Positions 8,830-16,706 of a stretch of DNA of 64,000 bases are shown piece after piece (the first letter of the stretch is position 1; every line of letters begins with the position of its first letter). The stretch is from contig NZ_JAAMQM010000004.1 of the NCBI RefSeq assembly GCF_013523055.1, positions 62,001-126,000 of the forward strand, read 5' to 3'. Position numbers and translations under genes: made by a program. The DNA is from Pseudomonas capeferrum (GTDB lineage: Bacteria; Pseudomonadota; Gammaproteobacteria; Pseudomonadales; Pseudomonadaceae). The notes beneath the pieces were generated by a model, which did no database searches, was not told the DNA's origin, and worked only from the letters and a program-made list of their open reading frames with translations.

Positions 8830-9028
8830 GTTCTGATGTGAGTCGCGACAGCGCTGTATCCCGACTGACCTGGAGCTCGATGGTTGGCAAAGTAGTTCGA
8901 TAACGCTCGCCTTCGGTTTCCCACTGCGGGATAGACAGGCAGCTGTTATGGCACATGCCTTGTCTGTTTTGAGGGGGATGGAGGAGTAATCGTTGATCGC
9001 TTGGTCATCGTCAAATGCGATTTGCTCC

Positions 9029-9062
9029 AGGTGGCTCCATCGACAGTTTCGAGGAGCCACCT
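9029..9062. terminator. hairpin between convergent genes, possible bidirectional terminator
   Basis: AGGTGGCTCC (9029-9038) is perfectly complementary to GGAGCCACCT (9053-9062). It sits between the ends of the MFS gene and sdaA. Neither side has a good T-run, so termination efficiency is uncertain. Confidence 0.55.
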
Positions 9063-9076
9063 TCAATCAGCGTGGA

Positions 9077-10453
9077 TCAGCACTCGATCAGATTGACTGC
9101 TAACCCGCCCCGCGATGTCTCCTTGTACTTGTCGTGCATGTCAGCACCAGTGTCTCGCATTGTCCGAATCACATGATCGAGGGAGATAAAATGCTCACCG
9201 TCTCCGCGAAGCGCCATCTGCGCCGCGTTGATCGCTTTAACTGCCGCGATGGCATTGCGCTCGATGCACGGAACCTGGACAAGGCCTCCCACCGGATCAC
9301 ATGTCAGCCCCAGATTGTGCTCAAGGCCAATCTCTGCAGCATTTTCAACCTGCTCAGGGGTTGCCCCCAAGATCTCGGAAAGGCCTGCAGCGGCCATTGC
9401 ACAGGCCGAGCCGACTTCGCCTTGGCAGCCGACCTCTGCACCCGAAATAGACGCGTTTTTCTTGCACAAGATCCCGACAGCGGCGCAGCTCAAGAAGTAG
9501 CGAATGACGTCGTCGTCGCACGCCTCAGGGTTGAATTTCATGTAGTAATGCAGCACCGCCGGGACAATTCCTGCTGCCCCGTTTGTAGGCGCCGTCACCA
9601 TCCTCCCGCCAGCGGCATTCTCTTCATTCACCGCCATTGCAAACAGGTTCACCCACTCCATCGCGCTCATGGTGGAGACGATGACGTTGGGCTTCTCAAG
9701 GGCCAACAGGCTTTGATGGAGCCGACGAGCCCGTCGGCGGACTTGCAGCCCTCCAGGCAAAATGCCTTGTTCCTCCAACCCCTTTTCAACGCACGCCTCC
9801 ATAGCGGCCCAGATCTTAAGAATCTCAGCTCTGATCTGAGCTTCTGTACGCCAGGCTTTCTCGTTTTCCATCATCAGTTGCGAGACGCTTAGCCCATGCT
9901 CCTTACAAAGCCTGAGCAGTTGTGCACCGCTGGAGAAGTCATACGGCAAAACGGTTTGATCGGCGTCGAGCACGCCGCTCGCCGCTTGGTTGGCGTCGAC
10001 TACGAACCCGCCACCTACGGAGTAGTAGGTCTGCTCAAAAAGCTTCCCGTTCGCGCCATACGCGCACAGGGTCATGCCGTTGGGGTGGTAGGGAAGGCTT
10101 TCATCGAGCATAAGCATGTCTCGCTCCCATATGAATTCGACGGGCTGCTGATCCCCCAAGCTGAGGATCGAGGTGTTACGAAGAGCATCTATGCGCGCGC
10201 CGATTTGGGAGGGATCAATTTGATCAGGCCATTCGCCCATCAGACCCATCACGGTCGCACGATCACTCGCATGGCCAATGCCGGTTGCCGAGAGCGAGCC
10301 ATAAAGGCGCACCTCAACCCGTTCAGTCCTGTCCAAAATCTGCGAAGCACGCAATTCGTCTATGAACAACGCACCTGCGCGCATCGGGCCAACCGTGTGA
10401 GAGCTGGAAGGGCCAATACCAATTTTGAACATGTCGAACACACTGATCGCCAT
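9077..10453 (-). CDS. sdaA: L-serine ammonia-lyase (single-chain, iron-sulfur)
   Basis: A 458-residue enzyme converting L-serine to pyruvate and ammonia in the cytosol. The N-terminal beta domain starts with SVFDMFKIGIGPSSSHTVGPM, diagnostic for bacterial L-serine dehydratases. The catalytic alpha domain carries the cysteines of the [4Fe-4S] cluster in SCAAVGILCKKNAS, GCQGEVGSACAM and LTCDPVGGLVQVPC. The start is supported by a strong GGAGGTG site 7 bases upstream. It is divergent from a GcvA-like LysR gene (128 bp between starts), the usual arrangement for an activator and its target, but that regulator is frameshifted. Confidence 0.95.
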   Translation of the reverse strand: MAISVFDMFKIGIGPSSSHTVGPMRAGALFIDELRASQILDRTERVEVRLYGSLSATGIGHASDRATVMGLMGEWPDQIDPSQIGARIDALRNTSILSLGDQQPVEFIWERDMLMLDESLPYHPNGMTLCAYGANGKLFEQTYYSVGGGFVVDANQAASGVLDADQTVLPYDFSSGAQLLRLCKEHGLSVSQLMMENEKAWRTEAQIRAEILKIWAAMEACVEKGLEEQGILPGGLQVRRRARRLHQSLLALEKPNVIVSTMSAMEWVNLFAMAVNEENAAGGRMVTAPTNGAAGIVPAVLHYYMKFNPEACDDDVIRYFLSCAAVGILCKKNASISGAEVGCQGEVGSACAMAAAGLSEILGATPEQVENAAEIGLEHNLGLTCDPVGGLVQVPCIERNAIAAVKAINAAQMALRGDGEHFISLDHVIRTMRDTGADMHDKYKETSRGGLAVNLIEC

Positions 10454-10581
10454 AGCAAATCACCTCCGAAAATTTCATCGAGGGGATATCAGTTTTCCCC
10501 TTTGCTTGATGGTTATCTTTGGCTGTCAGGGAGCTGGGGACAAACGATCCTTCCTACCCAATGCATTAGCAGGACTCCTCA

Positions 10582-11495
10582 ATGAGCCGAATCGTAAACG
10601 CTCAAATGCATGCCTCACTTCAGGTGTTTGCTTGCGCGGCGCGACATTTGTCGTTCACGCGGTGTGCGGATGAACTGCATGTGACGCCTGGGGCAATCAG
10701 CCAGCAGATCCGACACTTGGAAGAGCGCCTGGGCTTTGCGTTGTTTCACAGAGTCGGGAGAGGTTTGGAGTTGACGGCTGAAGGTCAGCGTCTGGCATCT
10801 GTTGCCAATGAGGTACACAGTCGGATCAACGAGGAGCTGAGGATCCTGCATTCGGGGCGGATTGGTGGTGTCTTCAAGCTTAGGTGCATCCCCTCATTCC
10901 TCAGCAAATGGCTAATGCCTCGTTTGCCAGAGCTGCAAGCTGACTATCCCGACATGGAACTGCGAGTTGTCGCCGAGGACAGCAGTGGATCCCTGCGCGA
11001 CGATGACTTCGATTTGGCTATCGACCTTAATGACGGCAGCTACCCGGATTGCTTACGACTCCGTTGCTGGAGGAGGAGTTGTTTCCAGTTTGCTCCCCTG
11101 CGTTGTTGATAGGAAAGCCACCCTTGGACTCGCCCTCACAACTGGTGCACTACCCGTTGCTGCACGACATAACGGCTTGGCGAGGTAGCTATGAACATGC
11201 GGAGTGGGAGTTTTATCTGTCAGCTATAGGAGCGTCTGGAATCGATGTCCGACGAGGCCACACCTTCAACCGAAATCATCTGACGATTGAGGCTGCAAGG
11301 ATGGGAATGGGCGTAGCGATTGCACGGAAAGCGCTCATCACCGATGAGCTGGAACAGGGGTCATTGATCGTCCCTTTTGGGCATCCGATTGCAGCAAGGA
11401 AAAAGTATGTGCTGGCTTACCGAGAGGGTGCATTGAATACCCCTTCTCGAAGAGCGGTGCACGATTGGTTGGTGGCCCAGGCTAGCAACGTATGA
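10582..11495 (+). pseudogene. LysR-family (GcvA-like) regulator, interrupted by a frameshift
   Basis: The first frame (from 10582) gives a complete LysR helix-turn-helix: LSFTRCADELHVTPGAISQ, then IRHLEERLGFALFHR. It continues into the effector domain as far as DLAIDLNDGSYPD near 11049. The rest of the effector domain continues in a different frame from about 11049 (LTTPLLEEELFPVCSPALL onward) to the stop at 11495. A single missing base near 11049 explains both halves. GcvA-like regulators normally control the divergent glycine/serine gene, here sdaA. It is either a genuine pseudogene with loss of regulation or a one-base sequence error. Confidence 0.8.
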
Positions 11496-12167
11496 AGATC
11501 ATGGCCCATTCTCAGGAGCTGATACGACCCAGCGTAAACAGGAGCAATCGAAGAAGGTTAATTGACCATAGGCCGCAACTGTCCCTGACACATTCGCACT
11601 GTCGTGTAGGTTATAGGGCAGGGGAGCGAATCTCAGTTTACTTCGTGCTCGCCGCGAGGGATGGCTGAAGTCTGAAAGGAGAGCGGCCATCGTCTGGTAG
11701 CGCCCTCCAACCCTGGTATCCCTCCATCACTTTGTAGGTGCTCGATTTCGCAGCGCAGGCTGTCAATGAGATCGGCTGCAGGTCTACCGGTCTGCTCGCT
11801 CAAGGTAAGGGTCAGCATGGTCGATGGACTCAAGTGCATCGTGGCCGACTTAATCTTGGAGAAGCATGCAGTTCGGCGGACGAATGGCCCTGGCCGATGC
11901 GAAATTGCGGGTAAAAGAAAGCCCGCTGCTAGGCGGGCAAGGTCTATCACACGTAGGGGTAACTCAAGACTGCTCTAGCCGGCGTGAAAATAAGGTGAAA
12001 GCTGAGCCCGACAATTCCGGGGGCATTTGTAACCAGCATCTCTCCGCAGCAAAGGGTGTGAGCGCGGGAGCGGGGCATACCCATTATTATTTTCTTTCAC
12101 TTTGGTGTAGCGACTGGCTGAAGACAGAATGTACTCTTAGCCGATCAACCATTTAGGAAGCTATCAA
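11496..12167. other. intergenic stretch without a confident gene
   Basis: About 670 bases between the broken LysR gene and the MvaT-like gene. A 105-codon frame on the minus strand (11633-11950) lacks a convincing ribosome site and recognisable domains. The only clear signal is a minus-strand terminator at 11912-11938 with no recognisable minus-strand gene upstream of it. The last ~150 bases should hold the promoter of the MvaT-like gene. Confidence 0.5.
11912..11938 (-). terminator. intrinsic terminator on the minus strand
   Basis: Read on the minus strand, GCCCGC (11938-11933) pairs with GCGGGC (11926-11921) and is followed by TTTCTTTTAC. It implies a leftward transcript arising between here and ~12,160, where no protein gene is evident. 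A small RNA antisense to the MvaT-gene leader is possible. Confidence 0.65.
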
Positions 12168-12533
12168 ATGTCGCGCCTCGCAGAATACCGTCGCCTTGAG
12201 CAGCAGCTCGCTCAGCAGCTCGCAGAGCTGGAAGCCATGAAAAGTGATGGCGCTATCCAGGCTGAAATGGACTTTGAAAAAAAACTCCGTGCTCTGCTTG
12301 GTGAGTACGGCTACAGCCTACGCGAAGTGATCAGCATTCTGGATCCACAAGCTCGTGGCCGTCAGCGTGCTCCCGCAAGCTCAGAAAAATCTTCCCGCAA
12401 GCCAAGAGAAGTGAAGGTCTATAAGAACCCACATAATGGCGAATTGGTGCAGACCAAGGGTGGCAACCACGCAGTCCTGAAGGCCTGGAAAGCGGAGCAT
12501 GGCGCCGAGGTCGTAGAATCCTGGCGTCAGTAA
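12168..12533 (+). CDS. MvaT/MvaU-family H-NS-like transcriptional silencer
   Basis: A 121-residue protein. It has an N-terminal coiled-coil oligomerisation region (about residues 1-55, MSRLAEYRRLEQQLAQQLAEL) and a C-terminal DNA-binding domain with KVYKNPHNGELVQTKGGNH, the MvaT-type AT-pincer signature. MvaT proteins bind AT-rich, horizontally acquired DNA and silence it. Pseudomonas genomes usually hold several paralogues (MvaT, MvaU, Tur series), so the exact symbol is left open. Its location among accessory genes suggests it may be an extra, mobile copy acting on the neighbouring AT-richer islands (inference). A terminator follows 115 bases downstream. Confidence 0.92.
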   Translation: MSRLAEYRRLEQQLAQQLAELEAMKSDGAIQAEMDFEKKLRALLGEYGYSLREVISILDPQARGRQRAPASSEKSSRKPREVKVYKNPHNGELVQTKGGNHAVLKAWKAEHGAEVVESWRQ

Positions 12534-12647
12534 GCGCAGCATCTTGACGAGATGATGGCCCTCAAAAGGGATCCCCATTTTGTAAGTGCGCGGCGCTAAA
12601 ATCTCACGGCTAGTTGCTGAGGTCGGGGATCCGAGCTACACCTTCAA

Positions 12648-12672
12648 AAAGACCGCTGGCTGGCGGTCTTTT
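12648..12672 (+). terminator. intrinsic terminator after the MvaT-like gene
   Basis: AAAGACCGC (12648-12656) pairs with GCGGTCTTT (12663-12671) in a short-looped hairpin continuing into TTTTA. Confidence 0.85.
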
Positions 12673-12674
12673 AG

Positions 12675-13274
12675 TTGACGGTCACATTCCGTGCCTCGCT
12701 GTTTCTAGAGTGGCGTGAGCGCCGTCCAACGTTGACTGAAGAGCGTAATCACCAGAATTATTGGTTCAACCGCGCTCGAGACTTACACGCAGCAGCGGGA
12801 GCAATCTGGTATGCAATGAATGCCGATAATGATGCCAAGGTCGCCCAGGATTTAGGTTTAGGCCATGGATTCAGCATGAGCATCGCCTGTGGGTCGGTTT
12901 ACCATATGTTGTGTGGTCAATCCTTAGAGGTGGTCATGAAGGCGGCTTTGGTTAGTCGTGACCAGAGCCCTCCTCAAACACACAGTCTGAATGACCTCGC
13001 TGATCTTTTGGGGGTTAATCGCTCGAAAGAAGAAAAGAGATTATTGGCGTTTTATGAAGAGTCTGTATGGTGGGCGGGGCGATACCCAATTCCGAAGAAA
13101 GCTAACGACAAAATGATCCGGGACTTTTGGAAGCTTTCAAGTAATGTGCTCACTAAGCCCAAAAAAATGGATGGTTTATCTTTTGTTGAGGCAAGCGGGG
13201 CTACTGACTGGGGAAAATACGATTCGCTTTGGTTGAAGTACGCAGAATTGTTCGATCACAAATTCGGCAGCTGA
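12675..13274 (+). CDS. hypothetical protein, possible HEPN-like fold
   Basis: A 199-residue frame with a TTG start directly after a terminator, so the exact start is doubtful. A later in-frame ATG within residues 45-50 is possible. The middle shows YHMLCGQSLEVVMKAALV, about 15 residues later THSLNDLADLLGV, then a helical stretch. This resembles HEPN-type helical domains, in which an amphipathic helix (GxxLExxxKA) is followed by a THDL segment. The usual R-x4-6-H RNase motif is not obvious, so ribonuclease activity is not predicted. A non-catalytic HEPN or an unrelated helical protein are both open. Confidence 0.55.
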   Translation: MTVTFRASLFLEWRERRPTLTEERNHQNYWFNRARDLHAAAGAIWYAMNADNDAKVAQDLGLGHGFSMSIACGSVYHMLCGQSLEVVMKAALVSRDQSPPQTHSLNDLADLLGVNRSKEEKRLLAFYEESVWWAGRYPIPKKANDKMIRDFWKLSSNVLTKPKKMDGLSFVEASGATDWGKYDSLWLKYAELFDHKFGS

Positions 13275-13768
13275 CTTTTCAGTGGGATTATTGTCTGTCT
13301 GTAGTATGGGATTTGCAACTTTCCCGAGCGCCAAAATTACTCTGGGAAACATTGATGTGAATTAGTCAGTGAGGCGAAAGATTGGTGTAGTAAATGCTCT
13401 ACAGGAGGCCGGGCTCTGCCCGGCCTCCTGTAGAGCGGAAATTCAGTGTGACCCCGATCATCTGTACTATTAGGCCGTCTGTCAATGTAAAAAGTCAACT
13501 AGAAGCCTTTCTATGCATTCTCCAAAGCTCTGCAGTGATTCGGCATGTCGTGGACTGATAATAGCCTTGGAGCGATTCCAAGTGATGCGGGTGGCTGACC
13601 GAGGCTACGTGATCAATCGCGCTCCCTTGGAGATGAGCAGGTCGCTGCTTCGGGCTCGAAGAGGCCGCCTATCATCGTCTGGGAGGGTACCATCGACGTA
13701 TGGTCGCTGCCGGCGATCTGATGCTAGTGTTCAAGCCCCAACCGACACCTCTTCATGCAGGGAAAGCC
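13275..13768. other. intergenic stretch with a perfect palindrome; no confident gene
   Basis: Nearly 500 bases between the HEPN-like gene and the RuvC-like gene. It contains the 18-bp perfect hairpin at 13396-13436 and short frames without convincing ribosome sites. The text at 13446-13460 (GTGTGACCCCGATCA) resembles ends of IS21-like elements seen in Pseudomonas, but too little remains to call an insertion sequence. Confidence 0.4.
13396..13436. repeat. 18-bp perfect inverted repeat
   Basis: The arms are 13396-13413 and 13419-13436 (GCTCTACAGG... and ...CCTGTAGAGC), perfectly complementary across a 5-base loop. There is no T-run on either side. It could be a Rho-independent-like barrier, a transposon relic or a protein-binding palindrome. 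Confidence 0.75.
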
Positions 13769-14227
13769 ATGCGATCACTCGGTATCCGCGCTGAGCCTAA
13801 AAAGGCGACGTTCGTCATCTACGACGATGAAGCGAAGCAAATCTTGAACGTCGAATCTTTGATCATCCCCCAGATCCTGAACAAGCCAGAGCAGCTCAAA
13901 TTTGCTCGTCACAGCATTCTCGACATCCTACGGGAGTACCATGTCGACGTAGCTGGCATCCGGGTGGCAGAGGGCAACTCTCAAAACCAAGATGCTGACC
14001 GGCTCTACCTAGAGGCCGTGTTCATGGAGTCGTTCGCAAGCAGCAGCATCAAAAGCTACTTTGTCGGGCGCAAAACCAGCATTGGCGCACGCCTGGGGAT
14101 CACCGCGACAGAATTCGCCTCGATCGTAAAATGTGAGACCCAGCTTGAGGACGTCGAAGGTTGGCCGCCTGGAAAGGCTGCGGCAGTTCGTGAGGCCATC
14201 CTTGTTGCTGTAGGAGCCTCCCGATGA
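13769..14227 (+). CDS. hypothetical protein with RuvC/RNase H-like fold features, first gene of a kinase operon
   Basis: I choose the ATG at 13769 because AGGGA lies five bases upstream and it places RSLGIRAEPKKATFVIYDD at the N-terminus, the position of strand 1 in RuvC-like proteins. This gives 152 residues. An upstream ATG at 13700 would add 23 residues. Later strands match the fold: VDVAGIRVAEGN (acidic residue E68), a helix with YLEAVFMES, and a C-terminal GWPPGKAAAVREAILVA like the DAAAAL helix of RuvC. The first catalytic Asp is replaced by Arg7, so nuclease activity is doubtful. It overlaps the kinase gene by 4 bases (ATGA), so the two are probably translated in a fixed ratio. Function unknown. 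Confidence 0.72.
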   Translation: MRSLGIRAEPKKATFVIYDDEAKQILNVESLIIPQILNKPEQLKFARHSILDILREYHVDVAGIRVAEGNSQNQDADRLYLEAVFMESFASSSIKSYFVGRKTSIGARLGITATEFASIVKCETQLEDVEGWPPGKAAAVREAILVAVGASR

Positions 14228-15255
14228 TTCCTTATCAAGCGGCTCAGGTGTCGTTCAGGAAGCAGCAGCGCATCGGCGAAAACGGTGAGAACTCTGAGGT
14301 GTATGTCGTCCATGACGAACACTTGGATGCCGAGCTCGTGATCAAGCAGGTGAAGACCGATGGCTTCAACGAAGAGCGTTTCTTGCTTGAGGCCCAGCTG
14401 CTGTACAAGAGCATCCACCCCTACGTTGTGCAGGTGCTGTACGCCTGCAAAGACACCCAGCACATCTACATCGCCATGCCGTACTACAGCAGGGGATCGC
14501 TGCACCAGGTTGCTGAGGAAGAAGGCCTGACCTGTAGGCAGCTAATACGCTACGCCATCCAGTTCCTGAGTGGTCTCAACAACATTCACTCCAAGGGGCT
14601 GCTTCATTTCGACATCAAGCCAGACAACATCTTGATTTCCGACACCGATGAGGCACTGCTGTCAGATTTTGGCTTCGCCAAGAATATGGACATCGATGGA
14701 TATGCCACCCCTGAAGCTACATATCGCTTCCATCTACCTCCCGAAAGCGCGCTGACCCGTGATTTCAACAACAGCGCAGACATCTACCAGGTAGGCTTGA
14801 CCCTATACCGTTTGCTGGTGGGGCTGGACTCTCTGCAGCAGCAGCTAGGCGCTTTCACGACCGGTGCAGAATTGGCGCGGGCTCAGCGCCTGGAAACCTA
14901 TCCGGATTTGGCACAAATTCCTCGTCATGTGCCAAAAAAACTCAAGAGCATCATCAAGAAGTGCTTGAGGTACGAGCCTGACTCGCGCTATCAATCAGTA
15001 ATGGATCTACTGAATGACCTGTCGTCCATCGAGGATTTGGGCCTGGATTGGCGCTTCTCCACCGATGGTAACGTCCGACGTTGGGAAAGCATTTCGTCGG
15101 ATGGCACAGGTCTTTTGGTAGAGGTGGCCGATAATGGTCAATGTACGTCCCAGAAAAAGACTGTTTCCGGCGCTTATCGCAGGAAACCTGGTCTTTGCGG
15201 AGACAACGTAACCCCGGAGCGGATTCATGAAATCCTCATGTCATCAGAGTGGTAA
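14224..15255 (+). CDS. serine/threonine protein kinase
   Basis: A 343-residue Hanks-type kinase with all catalytic elements. The glycine loop is IGENGENSEVY (17-27), the VAIK lysine is K41 (ELVIKQ) and the helix-C Glu is near residue 56. The catalytic loop HFDIKPDN has D130 and N135, and the metal-binding DFG is at 148-150. The kinase domain ends near residue 265. The last ~75 residues (from about LGLDWRF) are a small mixed alpha/beta tail of unknown role. There is no membrane segment, so it is cytosolic. It overlaps the RuvC-like gene (ATGA) upstream and a 61-aa gene by 29 bases downstream. The context suggests a self-contained signalling or defence module (inference). Confidence 0.9.
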   Translation: MIPYQAAQVSFRKQQRIGENGENSEVYVVHDEHLDAELVIKQVKTDGFNEERFLLEAQLLYKSIHPYVVQVLYACKDTQHIYIAMPYYSRGSLHQVAEEEGLTCRQLIRYAIQFLSGLNNIHSKGLLHFDIKPDNILISDTDEALLSDFGFAKNMDIDGYATPEATYRFHLPPESALTRDFNNSADIYQVGLTLYRLLVGLDSLQQQLGAFTTGAELARAQRLETYPDLAQIPRHVPKKLKSIIKKCLRYEPDSRYQSVMDLLNDLSSIEDLGLDWRFSTDGNVRRWESISSDGTGLLVEVADNGQCTSQKKTVSGAYRRKPGLCGDNVTPERIHEILMSSEW

Positions 15256-15412
15256 GCCGGCAGGCAGGAAAGATGGGGATGGTTACCTGACCAGATCCCA
15301 GATTTCCACAGGACGCAGCCAGACAAGCTCTGGACGCGTTCGATCGTCTGTTCCGCTGGTAGATGTGGATGACCTGCTGGGCGAGTCCCGAGTCATCTAT
15401 CACCGTCGATAG
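15227..15412 (+). CDS. 61-aa basic protein overlapping the kinase 3' end
   Basis: The ATG at 15227 has a GGAG site seven bases upstream and overlaps the last 29 bases of the kinase gene. A terminator-like hairpin follows directly. The peptide is Ser/Arg-rich at its N-terminus (RSQISTGRSQTSSGR) and acidic near its end (VDVDDLLGES). The Ser/Thr-rich part could be a kinase substrate (inference). No family recognised. Confidence 0.5.
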   Translation: MKSSCHQSGKPAGRKDGDGYLTRSQISTGRSQTSSGRVRSSVPLVDVDDLLGESRVIYHRR

Positions 15413-15419
15413 CTCACCA

Positions 15420-15448
15420 AGGCCCGCGTGTTTATCACCTGCGGGCCT
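15420..15448 (+). terminator. hairpin at the end of the kinase operon
   Basis: AGGCCCGC (15420-15427) pairs with GCGGGCCT (15441-15448). The following CTCTCCTAC is only moderately T-rich. It lies between convergent genes. Confidence 0.6.
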
Positions 15449-15529
15449 CTCTCCTACGTCCATCCCATCGCCATAACTCGCCCTTGCTTGATCGTTTCTC
15501 CCCGAAGGGACTTCCGATGGGCAGAGTCG

Positions 15530-16186
15530 TTATTTTTTGGCCTCCAGGGGCGGGACGGCTGGCCGAGGCTCAGTTTCTACCGAAGCAGTTTGTTGGTTGT
15601 CGCCCTTGAACATGCCTTCAAGGCCGCCATCATTCTGGAATTTCGAGTAGAGGGTGAAGAAACCGAAGATGGTCACCGCTACGATTGCTGAGCAAACACC
15701 GCCGAGAAAGTGGTTGCCGATGACCTTATAGAAGGGGGGCTTGAGCTGATCGATTTTGCCTGAGAGGTTAGGCTCGATCTGGTTCATGCGAGTCATGACT
15801 TCGTTGGTCATGATGGTGCCCCGCATCTCCTCTCCAAGCGCCTCAAGCGTAATATCGATGAAGTTCTTGGCCATCTGTTCAGCTTGGCTGCGATACATCC
15901 CTATCTGTTGTGGGGTGCACGCCACCTTTTTGAAGGCTTGATGATTGTCCTGCGGGTGGGCCTGGAGCCACTCGATCTTGTGGCGCTTGTACAGCGAGTA
16001 GGCCAGCATCCCCAGGAAGTCATCAGGCGTTTCAACGAGCTGACTAAAAACGTCTAGCGAATCAGTGCTTTGCGCAAAAACCGAATCCTTCACACCCGCC
16101 TGAGAATGCGAGGTGCCGGAGTCGGTTTCTTGATTGGACGCAGGTTGCGAGATGTCGGTGATCTTGCTGGAAGACGGTGCTGACAA
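15530..16186 (-). CDS. hypothetical single-pass membrane protein
   Basis: 218 residues from a TTG start 16 bases after the stop of the small gene upstream on the same strand. The first ~45 residues are Ser/Thr/Gln-rich and probably disordered. Residues ~45-150 are helical (DDFLGMLAYSLYKRHKIEWL...). One hydrophobic helix covers ~160-180 (GGVCSAIVAVTIFGFFTLY), and the tail is short and Pro-rich. The likely topology is a cytoplasmic domain anchored near its C-terminus. The family is not recognised. It converges on the kinase operon and shares an operon with a 49-aa gene. Confidence 0.65.
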   Translation of the reverse strand: MSAPSSSKITDISQPASNQETDSGTSHSQAGVKDSVFAQSTDSLDVFSQLVETPDDFLGMLAYSLYKRHKIEWLQAHPQDNHQAFKKVACTPQQIGMYRSQAEQMAKNFIDITLEALGEEMRGTIMTNEVMTRMNQIEPNLSGKIDQLKPPFYKVIGNHFLGGVCSAIVAVTIFGFFTLYSKFQNDGGLEGMFKGDNQQTASVETEPRPAVPPLEAKK

Positions 16187-16202
16187 GGTCTTTCAGCCGA
16201 AG

Positions 16203-16352
16203 TCAGCGCGCTAGGCGCCCGAATGCCTTTTTCATCAGGCCATTGATCGTGTCCTGGGACAGCTTGGAAGAACGCGCGGTCACGGCTTTTGTGGCACCAG
16301 ATGCGAGCATTCTGTTGCTCTGCTTGATGAGCGCGATCGATACGTTTGGCAT
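16203..16352 (-). CDS. 49-aa basic hypothetical protein
   Basis: A 49-codon gene with an excellent ribosome site (AGGAGGT five bases before the ATG at 16352). The peptide is Lys/Arg-rich and helical (SIALIKQSNRML, then INGLMKKAFGRLAR). It has no cysteines and no obvious membrane segment. Its stop lies 16 bases before the start of the 218-aa membrane-protein gene, so the two form an operon. Function unknown. It could be a small regulator or an amphipathic membrane-active peptide. Confidence 0.65.
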   Translation of the reverse strand: MPNVSIALIKQSNRMLASGATKAVTARSSKLSQDTINGLMKKAFGRLAR

Positions 16353-16405
16353 CTAGACCTCCTGATCCAGAATGGCTACTTCCCGTCGTGAAAGCTATCT
16401 AGAGC

Positions 16406-16438
16406 CTTCCGTTGATCATTTTTGATCAGCGACGGAAG
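16406..16438. promoter_or_regulatory. inverted repeat between divergent operons
   Basis: CTTCCGT (16406-16412) with ACGGAAG (16432-16438), and TGATCA (16413-16418) repeated at 16423-16428, form a 13-bp stem broken by a 3-base bulge around a TTTT loop. It lies 54 bases upstream of the 49-aa gene start and may be an operator for that operon. A direct repeat TAGCTTGAGC also occurs at 16579-16588 and 16592-16601 in this 354-base gap. Confidence 0.55.
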
Positions 16439-16630
16439 CAGTGTCAAGGTTTATAGGGGTTTGGATAGCCTCGGGTCGGTGCGTATTAAGGCGAAGCCGG
16501 CGTTTCACTCGCTAACACCAGCCTTTTAGTTGGTTAAGTTGCGCTTGTGTGCGTGCAAGGCTGTAGCGCGCTAATCAGTAGCTTGAGCCATTAGCTTGAG
16601 CGAGAGGCATGCGTGCAGGGGTTGCGTTTT

Positions 16631-16685
16631 GTACGGTTGACGCCGTACATTGTACGTAAATCGCCGTACGTTGGGTGTGGCGTAC
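16631..16685 (+). promoter_or_regulatory. tandem operator: two GTACG-N8-CGTAC dyads 21 bp apart, plus a half site
   Basis: GTACG (16631-16635) and CGTAC (16644-16648) form a dyad with an 8-base spacer. The same dyad recurs at 16652-16656/16665-16669, exactly 21 bp on (two helical turns). A fifth half site, CGTAC, is at 16681-16685, 21 bases before the RHH-YfbU start codon. This is the expected arrangement for an autoregulating ribbon-helix-helix protein. A TTGACG hexamer (16637-16642) inside the first dyad could be a -35 box. Confidence 0.75.
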
Positions 16686-16706
16686 CTTGCATGCTTGGGA
16701 GTCTCA

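Noticed and set aside
11633..11950. 105-codon minus-strand frame between the LysR relic and the MvaT-like gene
   Set aside because: No convincing ribosome site or domain, and it crosses the minus-strand terminator at 11912-11938.
13446..13460. Insertion-sequence end resembling IS21-type termini
   Set aside because: Only a short resemblance, with no transposase remnant or second end nearby.
13513..13794. 93-codon frame overlapping the start of the RuvC-like gene
   Set aside because: Arg/Ser-rich translation without family features. The overlapping frame is clearly better.
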